A stretch of DNA of 64,000 bases from Flavobacterium sp. 140616W15 (GCF_003668995.1 NZ_CP033068.1:2046001-2110000), one strand, 5' to 3'; positions 1 to 9,246 are shown, counted from the first letter of the stretch. A program made the numbers and translations. Notes: a model not told the origin generated them from the letters alone.

Positions 1-893
1 AAAGGCTGATTTAATCCTCCTGCTGATGAAAGTGGTGAAGTAAATCCTCTAACATTAATTCGAACTGGAGCCCCCGGACGACCTGAATTTTGTGATACCT
101 GAACTCCCTTTGTTAATCCGCCTAGCGCTCTGTCTATTCCAATACTTCCAGTTGCTGCTTGTACTATATCTTTTGAATCTATAGAAGAAACTGCTCCCGA
201 AAACTCTGAACGTTTTTGTTTTCCATACCCTACAAGTACTACTTCTTCAAGTTCATTAGTTTCTTCTACAAGAACTACTTTCATCAATTCATTACTAACA
301 GGAATGCGTTGCGTTTTAAAACCCATAAAAGATAGGATTAGGAATTTTCCTTTCGCATCCTCATTAAATTTGAATCTTCCTTCATAAGATGTAGAGGTGA
401 CGAATTTTGTACCTTCTACCACGACAGTTACTCCTGGTATCGGTATTCCCAGAACATCAACTACAAATCCTTCGATTGGTCTTTGCTCAATAACCGAAAC
501 AGTTTCTTTCTCTAACTTATTATTATACCCTGCTTGTTTTTTGAGTATTATTTGATTTCCTAAAATCTGATAAGAAATATTGGTTTTATTAAATAGTTTA
601 CCTAAGACTTCTACTAGTTGTTTTTTTTCTACGTTTAAATCAATTTTTTGATTCACGTTTAATTCATTCTTATTATAAAAAAAATGAAAGTCGGTTTGGT
701 CTTCAATAATTTTAAAAACATTTACTAAAGCTACCCCGTTTACATCCATGGTAACTTTTTTATTTTGTCCGTAACTACTTGAAGCGCTAACTTGTAAAAG
801 ACTGGTAAATAAAAATAAGATTGTAAATTTCATTTTTAAGTTTGCATTATTAAAAATGCGCGGCCACGCACCTGAAATTGGTTGTTTTTTCAT
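1..893 (-). CDS. SusC/RagA-family TonB-dependent receptor with STN domain (partial, C-terminus off the left edge)
   Basis: The reading frame is open from an ATG at 893 to the window edge (about 297 residues seen). A signal-peptide-like segment ending near SSSYGQ is followed by an STN (secretin/TonB short N-terminal) domain at about residues 45-115, a carboxypeptidase-regulatory-like beta domain at about 140-220 (PIEGFVVDVLGIPIPGVTV), then the start of the TonB plug with VLVGYGKQKR and a GIDRALGGLTKGVQ segment. In the family this is the outer-membrane transporter of a SusCD complex. The STN domain is the part that contacts a FecR anti-sigma factor, and a FecR gene lies directly upstream, so this is a transducer-type receptor that probably induces its own locus. 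The substrate cannot be told from what is visible. An internal ATG at residue 21 (MKFTILFLF) is an alternative start and would give a more typical signal peptide. Confidence 0.93.
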   Translation of the reverse strand, partial: MKKQPISGAWPRIFNNANLKMKFTILFLFTSLLQVSASSSYGQNKKVTMDVNGVALVNVFKIIEDQTDFHFFYNKNELNVNQKIDLNVEKKQLVEVLGKLFNKTNISYQILGNQIILKKQAGYNNKLEKETVSVIEQRPIEGFVVDVLGIPIPGVTVVVEGTKFVTSTSYEGRFKFNEDAKGKFLILSFMGFKTQRIPVSNELMKVVLVEETNELEEVVLVGYGKQKRSEFSGAVSSIDSKDIVQAATGSIGIDRALGGLTKGVQVSQNSGRPGAPVRINVRGFTSPLSSAGGLNQP

Positions 894-991
894 AAGTTTA
901 CACTGGTTTAGTTTTACTGGTTTAAGATTAAATCACTTTAAAATGATTGGAAGGTGTTGGCGCACCTTCCTTTTTTTTGGTTTAGTTAATT

Positions 992-2191
992 CTATTTCAT
1001 TTTTGGTTTATTTATGGTTATTATTCTATTGTTAATAGTAAAATCAAAAGCTTCATAGGTTTGAAAGGTCTTCAAAACCTGATAAATATTTTCATTTTTA
1101 AATGTTGCAGTTATTACTATATCATCTAAATCTTTATAATTATTTATAATCTCAACATTATATTTACGTTCTAATTTATTGGAAATAACATCAAATGAAT
1201 CGTCAATAAACATAAGTTCTCCAGAAACCCAAGCAACATATTTTCTAACATCTGCTACCTCTGTTTTTAATTTTTTATCTTCAAAATAAGCACGATATCC
1301 AGGTTTCAGAATTACATTATCATTCTGCTCCAATTTGCTAGAAGCGGCTATACTACCCTCTACTAAAACTGCATATGTTTTTGCGTCTTTCTTATAAGAA
1401 GTAACATTAAACTTGGTTCCTAAAACCTTAACATTCATGTCATTTGAACTAACGATAAAAGGGTGTTTTGCGTCTTTAGTAACATCAAAATAGGCTTCAC
1501 CATCTAAGAATACTTGGCGTTTATCTTTCTCTACAAATCGAACAGGATAACGCAAGCTACTTCCTGAATTTAAATGGACATTTGTTCCGTCTGATAATTT
1601 TAGCTCAAAGCGCTTTCCATAAGGAATTTTTATAATATTATAAGCTAAGGTATCTTTTGCAACTGAACTACCATACTCCAATAGATTCCCTTTTTGTTTG
1701 CCTACAACATTTCCGTTAACATCTACAACTTGTGTAGTGCCATCCTCTTTTATTATCTGAATAGCTCCATTCTCTAATTGTAGTGTTATAGCTTCCTCAG
1801 GAACTTTAAAAGTTGATTTAGCATCATCGTTCTTTTGATAATATAAAAAACCAATTGACAATAAAACAATCACTATTGCTGCATATTTCAAAAAGACTTT
1901 TTTATGCTTTAAAATTCTTAACAAGAGTGTAGGTTTCTCAGAATATTCAAGTTCTATAGGTCGTTGCAATTGAGATACAATGTTTTCCCAAGCCTTATCT
2001 TTATTTATTTTTTCAGCAAATCCAATTCTTCTTGATTTTTTGTAAAACAACAGGTACTCAGAAAAAATAAATTCATTTTCTGAACTGCTCTTTATCCATT
2101 CGTTAAGGGTATTAAATTGACTTTCGCTAATTCCTTCTTTTGAAGTATAAGCTAAAAGTATCTCTAATATATTTTGTGGAATATCATTCAT
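992..2191 (-). CDS. FecR-family anti-sigma factor
   Basis: 399 residues with the Bacteroidota FecR layout: a cytoplasmic N-terminal sigma-binding region (about 1-95), one transmembrane helix (about 98-117, FLKYAAIVIVLLSIGFLYY), a periplasmic FecR domain (about 185-290, with YGKRFELKLSDGTNVHLNSGS and VFLDGEAYFDV) and a C-terminal DUF4974 domain (about 325-395). In the family it holds the ECF sigma factor at the membrane until the STN domain of the partner receptor signals substrate binding. The gene lies between the sigma-factor gene upstream and the SusC receptor downstream on the same strand, the standard sigma-FecR-SusC order. The function is secure; the inducing glycan is unknown. Confidence 0.95.
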   Translation of the reverse strand: MNDIPQNILEILLAYTSKEGISESQFNTLNEWIKSSSENEFIFSEYLLFYKKSRRIGFAEKINKDKAWENIVSQLQRPIELEYSEKPTLLLRILKHKKVFLKYAAIVIVLLSIGFLYYQKNDDAKSTFKVPEEAITLQLENGAIQIIKEDGTTQVVDVNGNVVGKQKGNLLEYGSSVAKDTLAYNIIKIPYGKRFELKLSDGTNVHLNSGSSLRYPVRFVEKDKRQVFLDGEAYFDVTKDAKHPFIVSSNDMNVKVLGTKFNVTSYKKDAKTYAVLVEGSIAASSKLEQNDNVILKPGYRAYFEDKKLKTEVADVRKYVAWVSGELMFIDDSFDVISNKLERKYNVEIINNYKDLDDIVITATFKNENIYQVLKTFQTYEAFDFTINNRIITINKPKMK

Positions 2192-2258
2192 TATTTAGAT
2201 CTAATTATTGTATAGATTATAAAAAATGAAAAATGGGTGACAAAAAATCAAACTTTTT

Positions 2259-2812
2259 TTAAACTATTAGTACTGTTATAATTATATCCAATGAATTTCG
2301 TAGTTGTTTTAAGGCTCTTGAGTAATGTGTTTTAACTGTATTTACTGATATTCCGAGCTCTAAAGCAACTTCTTTATACTTTAAATTATTCAGTACAATC
2401 GCTTTAAAAACTTCTTTACTTTTTAAAGGTAAAGCTTCGATTTGTTCGTAAAGTTTCTTTTTTTCTTGCTCTATAAAATCCATATCTAGATGATCATCAT
2501 CTAATAACGTATGAATCTGATCTTCAATTTCTTCAAATATGTATCTGTTATTTTTTTAGTTGCCTGTAAAGTATTGTTTTTTACAGAACGAAAAAGATAC
2601 GGACCAATGGCTGTATCAAGATTCATATAAAGCTTTTCATCCCAAAACTTTATGAATAAATCTTGCACAATATCTTCGGCTAATTCAAATGAATCACAAT
2701 ACTTAAAAGAATATATACTTAAAGGCATATAATATAAGTCAAATAATTCCTTGTAGGCTGAAGAATCTCCCAACCTGAGTTTTTCAAGGATTATTATATC
2801 ATGTGACTGCAT
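2259..2812 (-). pseudogene. ECF RNA polymerase sigma factor (sigma-70 family), single-base frameshift
   Basis: Two adjacent frames together encode one ECF sigma factor of about 185 residues. The upstream part (2812 to about 2555) carries region 2, with FDLYYMPLSIYSFKYC and AEDIVQDLFIKFWDE. The downstream part (to 2259) carries region 4, with ALPLKSKEVFKAIVL and the helix-turn-helix YKEVALELGISVNTVKTHYS. The break is in a run of seven T on the + strand (2551-2557). One more base would join the frames through a linker reading IFEEIEDQIHTLLDDDHLDM, which is open and plausible. Either this is a homopolymer sequencing error, a genuine loss of the regulator, or a slippage site. The intact FecR and receptor downstream favour a functional gene. 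It should direct transcription of the FecR-SusC locus. Confidence 0.88.
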
Positions 2813-3296
2813 AAAGAATAATTACTTTTTTTTGAGTATAATTAAAGCTGGAGCGCTTCGTTGTAAGATAAAACTTTATCATTATTAAAAACTTTCGAAA
2901 TATAGTATATTTTACTATAACATCAATTTATGTTTTTTTTAAAACTACGTCTATCATAAAGTGTTGTGTGTTTTTTTCTACAAATGCATCTTACTAAATA
3001 CATGTAAAAATGGAAAAAAAATTAATCCTTTCTATCCAAATAAATAAAAATCAAACTAATAATTACATTCAGACTAGGAAATCCAAATTTTATTAATAAG
3101 TACAGCTATTCACAAATAATAAAAAACAACAAGAATTGATCCCTCTTATTTTATTTTTATTGAAACAATGTTGCATTTATAGATAAGATTTTTATATTTG
3201 CAACACTATTGCGTTAACAAAAGGATTAAATGTGAAAATTATATATTTTCAATCACTTTGATTAGCTATAAATAGTTGAAAATTGATTCATTCAGA
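2813..3296. other. Divergent intergenic region
   Basis: 484 bases of very AT-rich DNA between the minus-strand sigma-factor gene and the + strand His-rich small protein. It must hold both promoters. Only the right-hand promoter/operator (3169-3205) is recognisable; I see no open reading frame or structured RNA. Confidence 0.6.
3169..3205 (+). promoter_or_regulatory. Bacteroidota promoter overlapped by an inverted repeat (candidate Zur/Fur-type operator)
   Basis: TATATTTG at 3193-3200 matches the Bacteroidota -7 consensus TAnnTTTG. A TTG at 3171-3173 lies 19 bases upstream, the expected distance for the -33 element. An inverted repeat, TGTTGCA (3169-3175) and TGCAACA (3199-3205), covers both elements, and the right arm runs on into CACTATTGCG. 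The placement would let a bound repressor block RNA polymerase. The downstream genes look zinc-related, so Zur is the natural candidate, but the motif identity is an inference. Confidence 0.6.
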
Positions 3297-3644
3297 ATGA
3301 AAAAGAAATTTAAAATTATTAATCTTCTTATGCCGTTGGTGGTAGTATTTGCAATACTATTTCCAATAGTCCATTCTTATGAACACATTCAAAATCATGT
3401 TACTTCACATAAACATACACAAAACTATAGTGAGAGTAAAAGTGAGCTTATAACACACAATCATTCTTCTGAAGAATGTGCTATATGTCATTTTAAATTT
3501 ACTCCTGTTAGTACTTTTACTTTTGTGTCTTTTGAATTTTATAAAAATAGTAGCATATCATCTTATGTTTCTTATTATTTCATAACATACTCCTTTTTTT
3601 TTAAGGGATCTTTATTTGCCCTTAGAGCACCTCCTACAGTTTAA
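3297..3644 (+). CDS. Small His/Cys-rich exported or membrane protein, unknown function
   Basis: 115 residues from the ATG at 3297; an in-frame TTG 21 bases upstream is less likely. The N-terminus is a hydrophobic signal or anchor segment (about 8-26). The middle (about 27-65) is packed with histidines (HSYEHIQNHVTSHKH, THNHSSEE) and ends in ECAICHF. The C-terminal third is hydrophobic and ends in LRAPP, an ending seen in small Bacteroidota membrane proteins of metal-stress loci. The His cluster plus CxxCH suggests binding of zinc or another transition metal. It is the first gene after the candidate Zur-type promoter and precedes the DUF4625/TonB/AztD genes, so a metal role is inferred. I do not recognise a named family with certainty. 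Confidence 0.7.
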   Translation: MKKKFKIINLLMPLVVVFAILFPIVHSYEHIQNHVTSHKHTQNYSESKSELITHNHSSEECAICHFKFTPVSTFTFVSFEFYKNSSISSYVSYYFITYSFFFKGSLFALRAPPTV

Positions 3645-4022
3645 AGTAAAATCAATTGGCACTTATGTCACTCGTATTAAACTATTTTAAATAATTTTTA
3701 TTTACATATTTCTACAAAACGGATTATACCAATTTGTAGGCGTCTATAATCCAATTATTTATAAAAATTATGTTTTCTTACATAGCCTATATCGTTTAAA
3801 AAGTTCTATTGAACCAAAAAGATAACTACGAGTTTTGCTTATCACATAAGCCAAGTTTTTACTATCGTTTTTATTGTTATTTCATTTTTAAAAAATCTTT
3901 GATTTCATAGAATAAGCTTCTATGAATACATCCTCCTATGTCCATTTTTTAAGTTGTCATTGCTTATAGCTATGTCATCTAGAAAATCGCATTCTATAAT
4001 CCGTAATCCAAAATTAATACAT
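3645..4022 (+). other. Intergenic region with two hairpins
   Basis: 378 bases between the His-rich small protein and the first DUF4625 gene. Two inverted repeats are visible: GGATTATA at 3721-3728 pairing with TATAATCC at 3746-3753, and TTCATAGAA at 3904-3912 pairing with TTCTATGAA at 3918-3926. Neither is followed by a T run. They may be leader structures. I see no gene. Confidence 0.45.
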
Positions 4023-4529
4023 ATGAACAGAGTAAAACTCAAACAAGGCAAAACGAAAACAATACGATTAATGCTTGCTGGATTTGCACTAACTAGCACA
4101 TTAATAGCTTGTAGTGGCAGTGATGATGACAAAATTGATACAGAATATCCCGTTATCGATATCTCAGTTGCAAATGCATTCCCGATACAATGCAGTGAAG
4201 TCACACGGGGTCAGAAACTTACGTTTAAAGCAAAATTTACTGACAATGCACAATTAGGCTCTTACAGTTTAGATATTCATCACAATTTTGACCATCATAA
4301 TCATAGTACTGAGGTAAATGACTGTGCTGCTGAAGCTATAAAAAAGCCTGTTAAACCTATGCTCTATATTAATTCTGTAACGATTCCTGATGGATTAAAA
4401 AGTTATGAGGCATCTCAGGAAATCAACATTCCAGCAGATATCGATCCAGGCGATTACCATTTCCTTATTCGCTTGACAGATAAAGAAGGCTGGCAGACTA
4501 TTAAAGGAATAAGCATTAAGATTAAATAA
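4023..4529 (+). CDS. DUF4625 domain-containing lipoprotein, His-rich
   Basis: 168 residues from the ATG at 4023; an in-frame TTG at 3954 would add an unlikely 23-residue tail. A lipoprotein signal peptide ends at LIACSGSDDDK, with an Asp-rich stretch after the cysteine as in surface-exposed Bacteroidota lipoproteins. The domain has the DUF4625 pattern with IPADIDPGDYHFLIRLTDKEGW near the end. Residues 86-94 read HHNFDHHNH, with a Cys at about 101, a likely metal site. The gene is 1 base ahead of the TonB receptor and belongs to the same operon as the AztD-like gene. Inferred role: a surface zinc-binding partner of the receptor. Confidence 0.82.
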   Translation: MNRVKLKQGKTKTIRLMLAGFALTSTLIACSGSDDDKIDTEYPVIDISVANAFPIQCSEVTRGQKLTFKAKFTDNAQLGSYSLDIHHNFDHHNHSTEVNDCAAEAIKKPVKPMLYINSVTIPDGLKSYEASQEINIPADIDPGDYHFLIRLTDKEGWQTIKGISIKIK

Positions 4530-4530
4530 A

Positions 4531-6972
4531 GTGATTTTGATAAAAGAATATAAATCAAATCGATTACAGATTGTTTATCTGTTACTATTTTGTGCTGGTA
4601 TTTTTACGAAAGTAACTGCACAAAGTGTTAGTATATCAGGTAAAGTTTTTTCTAATAGCAATAAACCATTAGAGAGATCTACTGTAACGATTTATCCCTC
4701 ATTTGCAAACGCTTTTACAAATAAAGAAGGAACATTTTACTTTAGTCAAATTCCTAAAAACTCAAAGAAACTCATTGTTAGTTATTCGGGTTATATCCAA
4801 TCTGAAATAGACCTTTCTTTAGAAAAAAACCAAAATATTCTGCCTGATATTATATTACAGCAAGAAATCAAAGAATTAGAAGAAGTTGTAATAAAGGACA
4901 ATTATGAAGCACAACAGAAAAAAGAGAAATCACTTAATGTAGCTATTGTAAGCAGCAGTTTTATCCAGCGTAATCTTGGTGGCAGTCTTATGCAATCACT
5001 CCAAAGATTACCTGGTATTAAAACCATATCTATCGGTTCTGGAGGTTCAAAACCTTTAATTCGAGGATTAAGTTTCAATCAGGTTATTGTTGTAGAGAAT
5101 GGTATTAAACATGAAGGCCAACAATGGGGGGCTGATCATGGTCTTGAGATTGATCAATATGCTGTAAATCGTGTAGAAATAATCAAGGGGCCATCCTCAT
5201 TCATTTATGGATCTGATGCTATTGGAGGTGCTATTAATATAAAACCTTTACCATTTCCTGCCAAACACGTTTTGGGAGGAAGTGCTATCCTCACTGGCAA
5301 AACCAATAACGAACAATACGGAAGTTCTATCAATTTATTTGGCCGCAATGACAATTGGTTTTTTGATACCCGAATGACAACAATGGATTACGGAGACTAT
5401 CGTGTTCCTACAACTGTTGTTCATGTATATAATTATGCTGTTCCCTTGTATAAAAATCATTTGCGTAATACGGCTGGGCGTGAACTCAATTTGCATGCAA
5501 GTACAGGATATATAAGTCAGAAGTTTAAATCGGTTTTGTATCTAAGCAATGTATATAGTAAAACTGGCTTTTTTGCCAATGCGCATGGGCTTGAACCTCG
5601 AAATGTAGATCTGGAACTTCATGATAAATCCAACCGCGATATACAGATGCCGCATCAGGAAGTAAATCATACCAAGATAAGCAACACTACTTCTTTTCAA
5701 TTAGGAGAACATCGACTAGAAACTCAAGTGGGTTTTCAAAAGAATTTTCGTCGTGAATGGAGTCATTATGTGAATCATGGTTATATGCCTCCTATATATC
5801 CTGATGATATGTATGCTCCACGTGATCTTGAGCGACAATATGATAAAGAAGTTTTCTCTGCATCTGTAAAAGATGAATTCTCATTGGGCAATCATCAGTT
5901 TATTGTAGGGGTGAATACTGAATTACAACAGAATAAAATTGGTGGATGGAGTTTCTTAATTCCTGCTTTTTCTCAAATTAATGCTGGTGCATTTGCTTAT
6001 GACAAAATTCAGTTAAATGAAAAATGGCTGCTACACGCTGCGCTGCGAATGGATTATGGTAGAATTAAAATGAAACAATACACCGATTGGTTTGAAAGTG
6101 AAGTAACTACTAATGGACAGACCAATTTTGAATACTTAAAACGCTCGGAAGAACTTACACGTACTTTTAAAAGTTTCACCTGGTCGACTGGAGTAAATTA
6201 TAATCTGGAAAAATTCTCTTTGAAAGCCAATGCTGGGACTAGTTTCAGAATGCCGATTGCCAAAGAATTAGCATCAAACGGTGTTAATTATCATTATTTC
6301 CGATTCGAAAAAGGTGATCCAAACTTAGCTGCCGAACAATCCTATCAGTTAGATCTTGGATTAGAATGGCAGGATAATAAATGGTCTGTACAACTAAGCC
6401 CATTTTTTAATTACTTTCCAAATTACATCTACCTCAACCCCACTTCGCAACATGATATTTATTATGGTGCAGGTAATCAGATTTTTGAATATGAACAAAG
6501 CAAAGTCATGCGCTATGGGGGAGAATTACAAACACGTTATCAATTCTTAAAAAATTTAAGTGGTGAAATTCTAGTAGAATATCTTTATTCTGAACAGCTT
6601 TCTGGCAGCAAAAAAGGCTATACACTCCCCTTTTCTCCTCCTGCTTCAGTGCTATTGGGACTTACTTATAGTCCAGAAATCAAGAATCTAAGAGATAGTT
6701 ATTTCTCATTGGATTATCGTTTTACTGCCGAACAAAATCAAATTGTACCTCCTGAAAAGAAAACTGCCAGCAGTCATGTTTTTAATCTTGCTCTAGGAAC
6801 AAAAGTAAAAGCAGGACAACAAGATTTAGATATTTCACTGCAAGTACAAAACTTGTTTAATACTAAATATTTAAATCATACCAGTTTTTATCGATTAATA
6901 GAACTTCCTGAGGCAAGCAGAAACATAATCCTATCACTCAAAATCCCTTTTTTAATTCTTAATCACAAATAA
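4531..6972 (+). CDS. TonB-dependent outer-membrane receptor, probable zinc/metal transporter
   Basis: 813 residues, GTG start one base after the previous stop. A signal peptide ends near residue 31 (VTAQ), followed by a carboxypeptidase-regulatory-like domain (about 32-115), a plug (about 125-235, with LQRLPGIKTISIGSGGSKPLIRG-type sequence and VNRVEIIKGPSSFIYGSDAIGG), and a beta-barrel ending in NIILSLKIPFLI. Loops are rich in His and acidic residues (HGLEPRNVDLELHDKS, YVNHGYMPPIYPDDMY). The size and plug match the smaller metal/siderophore receptors rather than SusC. Flanked by two DUF4625 lipoproteins and an AztD-like protein, it is best read as a ZnuD-like zinc receptor. The substrate is inferred from context. 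Confidence 0.88.
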   Translation: MILIKEYKSNRLQIVYLLLFCAGIFTKVTAQSVSISGKVFSNSNKPLERSTVTIYPSFANAFTNKEGTFYFSQIPKNSKKLIVSYSGYIQSEIDLSLEKNQNILPDIILQQEIKELEEVVIKDNYEAQQKKEKSLNVAIVSSSFIQRNLGGSLMQSLQRLPGIKTISIGSGGSKPLIRGLSFNQVIVVENGIKHEGQQWGADHGLEIDQYAVNRVEIIKGPSSFIYGSDAIGGAINIKPLPFPAKHVLGGSAILTGKTNNEQYGSSINLFGRNDNWFFDTRMTTMDYGDYRVPTTVVHVYNYAVPLYKNHLRNTAGRELNLHASTGYISQKFKSVLYLSNVYSKTGFFANAHGLEPRNVDLELHDKSNRDIQMPHQEVNHTKISNTTSFQLGEHRLETQVGFQKNFRREWSHYVNHGYMPPIYPDDMYAPRDLERQYDKEVFSASVKDEFSLGNHQFIVGVNTELQQNKIGGWSFLIPAFSQINAGAFAYDKIQLNEKWLLHAALRMDYGRIKMKQYTDWFESEVTTNGQTNFEYLKRSEELTRTFKSFTWSTGVNYNLEKFSLKANAGTSFRMPIAKELASNGVNYHYFRFEKGDPNLAAEQSYQLDLGLEWQDNKWSVQLSPFFNYFPNYIYLNPTSQHDIYYGAGNQIFEYEQSKVMRYGGELQTRYQFLKNLSGEILVEYLYSEQLSGSKKGYTLPFSPPASVLLGLTYSPEIKNLRDSYFSLDYRFTAEQNQIVPPEKKTASSHVFNLALGTKVKAGQQDLDISLQVQNLFNTKYLNHTSFYRLIELPEASRNIILSLKIPFLILNHK

Positions 6973-6974
6973 AT

Positions 6975-7922
6975 ATGAACCCTTTAACACAAACCCCCTT
7001 TATGAAAAAAACAAAATTATTCCCTTTGTTCCTGCTATTTGCAAGTGCATTTACTGCATGTAACAGCGATGATGATAATGCCACCACCGAAGTTGCAAAG
7101 CCAACCATGACCAATGTAGAAATTGGTTCTGCTAATAATAAGCAAGGTGTTATTGGTCGTGATTTTCACTTTAACGCCGATATTAAAGCTGGAGACAAAA
7201 TTGCTGCTGTGCAACTTAAAATACTTCCTAAAAAAGGAGAAAAATATGCAAGCGATTGGAAATTAGAACTTAGCTGGGCTGAATATGTTGGAGCCAAAAA
7301 TACCACTGTACATAAACACTTCAACATCCCAAATGAAGCTCCCGAAGGCAAATATGATTTTTTCTTTATACTATTAGACAGCAATGGATCTAAGCTAGAA
7401 ATTAAAGAAGATTTTACGATTGTCGATGCTGCAAATTTACCTACGGACCCATTAATTGGCAGAGATATGATTTCTCGTAACGAAAATTTAATTTATCATA
7501 TGGGAACTTGGGTAGAGCCCGAACTAATCTTTAAAAAGAACGATGAACTAACGGCTCATGTTCAGATTAGCCAAATTAAAGGCGATGGAATATTGTATTC
7601 TGTACTGATTAAAAAAAGTGCTAATTATCATCCAGAGAGCATTGACAATCTTGATTTTAAAAAAGTAATCGTCATCTCTAAAGTCGAGCATAAAGGCCTT
7701 GCTTCTGCATCAAAGATTTCGACTTTGCAAAAAGTGAATGATGTTTGGGGAGGCGAAAAAATTGTTATCGGTGCAGCAACTGATGCAAACCTACCTAATG
7801 CAAACCCAATAACAGGTGAAAAAGCATGGGAATCTGGTGTATATAATTGGGTGGTTTTGTACAAAAATACAACCTACAATCTCAATGTATACAAATCAAT
7901 GCCTATTACCATTAATTACTAA
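6975..7922 (+). CDS. DUF4625 domain-containing lipoprotein with C-terminal extension
   Basis: 315 residues, starting 2 bases after the receptor stop; an internal ATG at 7002 (MKKTKLFPLF) is an equally good start. The lipobox is FTACNSDDDN. An N-terminal DUF4625-like half (about 40-150, with HFNIPNEAPEGKYDFFFILLDSNG) resembles the lipoprotein encoded before the receptor. It is followed by about 160 residues with no family I recognise (ISRNENLIYHMGTWVEPELIF). It lacks the His run of the first DUF4625 protein but keeps HFNADI and VHKHFN. It is probably a second surface partner of the same receptor. Confidence 0.8.
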   Translation: MNPLTQTPFMKKTKLFPLFLLFASAFTACNSDDDNATTEVAKPTMTNVEIGSANNKQGVIGRDFHFNADIKAGDKIAAVQLKILPKKGEKYASDWKLELSWAEYVGAKNTTVHKHFNIPNEAPEGKYDFFFILLDSNGSKLEIKEDFTIVDAANLPTDPLIGRDMISRNENLIYHMGTWVEPELIFKKNDELTAHVQISQIKGDGILYSVLIKKSANYHPESIDNLDFKKVIVISKVEHKGLASASKISTLQKVNDVWGGEKIVIGAATDANLPNANPITGEKAWESGVYNWVVLYKNTTYNLNVYKSMPITINY

Positions 7923-7952
7923 TTTAACTATTATCTTAAATACCTATTTACA

Positions 7953-9170
7953 ATGAAAAACAATTATTACAAACTGATTTTCCTATTTGCTTTATCCTCT
8001 TTTACAATCTCTTGTAGCAATGACGATGACGACAATACTAATGAAACTCCAAAGGAAACTTTAACTGAATATAAATTTTTGAGAGTATTACTTTCTGATG
8101 AAAAAACAACAGAAATCACACTCGTAAATCCAGTTGATGGTACCTCTAGTTTTTTTAATGCAAAATTTGCAAAGTCAACTGTTTACACTACTGAATCAGG
8201 CAGATATGCAGGCATCATTCATGGAGCAAACAATACAGTAGAAACTTTTGACAGTGGATTTGAAGGTCATGGTGACCATGTTGATGTAGACGGAATTCCA
8301 AAATTTGGTGCTTTAACAGGACAATCATCTAAGCCTACTCATTTTAAAAGTAAAATAGGAGAGCTATTAACTTTTAATGATGGAGATGGGACGCTATCTG
8401 TAGCCAAAGAATCTGAGGTTAATACAGCTGGAGCTAAATTTAAAGTAATTAATGCTGGTTTATTAGCTCATCATGGTGCTATGGCAACTTTTTCTAATGG
8501 AACTTATGCCATTACCGAAAAAGATAATTCGGTTGCAGGAACACTACCTGAAAAAGTAAAAATCATAGATAATATTGGTAAAACTTTGTATGAAGCTACA
8601 ACTCCAACAAAAGGAATTCACGGAAACGCTTCAGACGGAACCTATGCTGTTTTCGGCTCAGCAAGCGGTGTACTTGTAGTTGAAAGTTCAGGAAAACAAA
8701 AACTTATCGCTCTTCCTGAAGATTTTGGGACATCATGGTTTGGAAGTATTTTAGAAACAAAAGCCAAAGGAAAGTTTATAGGTTATACTGCAGCAAAAGG
8801 CGCCTATCTAATTGATGTTGCAAGCGGAACAATTAAACCAATTTTACAAAGTGTAGATATTGTACAATGCAAAGTAAGTTACAACAAAACTAAACTGGGC
8901 ATTTTATTGCATAACGGTGAATTTAAATTATTTAATTTAACTACGTTACAAGTTGAAAAACAAGGAAAAGTAATTGGTGAAACAGCAAAAGATGCTTCTA
9001 TGAAGCCCCAAATTGAACTAACAGAAAACTTTGCTTACATTACTTCTCCAACTACTGGAGAATTATTACAACTGAACTTGCCTACTATGTCTATTGCTAA
9101 GAAAATGAAAGTCACTAATACTCCTTATAGAATTACGATTCTTGGCTTCGAAAACAGTAAAGGTCACTAA
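7953..9170 (+). CDS. AztD-like zinc metallochaperone (beta-propeller lipoprotein)
   Basis: 405 residues. The lipoprotein signal ends at TISCSNDDDD. The body looks like a beta-propeller with repeated short strands. Four conserved His clusters match the zinc sites described for AztD proteins: GHGDH (H106, H109), KPTHF (H130), AHHG (H173, H174) and GIHGN (H223). In Paracoccus, AztD is a periplasmic chaperone that passes zinc to the ABC-transporter binding protein. Here it is lipid-anchored and sits in an operon with a TonB receptor and DUF4625 lipoproteins rather than an aztABC transporter, so it may work at the outer membrane. It ends just before a bidirectional terminator. Confidence 0.8.
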   Translation: MKNNYYKLIFLFALSSFTISCSNDDDDNTNETPKETLTEYKFLRVLLSDEKTTEITLVNPVDGTSSFFNAKFAKSTVYTTESGRYAGIIHGANNTVETFDSGFEGHGDHVDVDGIPKFGALTGQSSKPTHFKSKIGELLTFNDGDGTLSVAKESEVNTAGAKFKVINAGLLAHHGAMATFSNGTYAITEKDNSVAGTLPEKVKIIDNIGKTLYEATTPTKGIHGNASDGTYAVFGSASGVLVVESSGKQKLIALPEDFGTSWFGSILETKAKGKFIGYTAAKGAYLIDVASGTIKPILQSVDIVQCKVSYNKTKLGILLHNGEFKLFNLTTLQVEKQGKVIGETAKDASMKPQIELTENFAYITSPTTGELLQLNLPTMSIAKKMKVTNTPYRITILGFENSKGH

Positions 9171-9202
9171 ACTTAAGTTCTTATTTTATTACAAATAATT
9201 AA

Positions 9203-9246
9203 TAATAGAAGGCGATAAACTATTTCCTATCGTCTTCTATTATTTT
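9203..9246. terminator. Bidirectional terminator between the zinc locus and the LytTR operon
   Basis: An inverted repeat with arms near 9204-9216 (AATAGAAGGCGATA) and 9229-9242 (TATCGTCTTCTATT) lies between convergent genes. Both arms end in A/T-rich tracts. Confidence 0.7.

Noticed and set aside
2551..2557. Programmed -1 ribosomal frameshifting at the A7 run of the sigma factor
   Set aside because: The run looks slippery, but two other genes in the window have the same kind of homopolymer loss, so a sequencing indel is simpler; no downstream stimulatory structure was obvious.
3276..3296. TTG start for the His-rich protein at 3276
   Set aside because: A normal ATG with a better signal-peptide context lies 21 bases downstream; the same logic was applied to TTG starts at 3954, 13053, 39599 and 46663, and to non-ATG starts upstream of 40772, 49917, 51936 and 54864.
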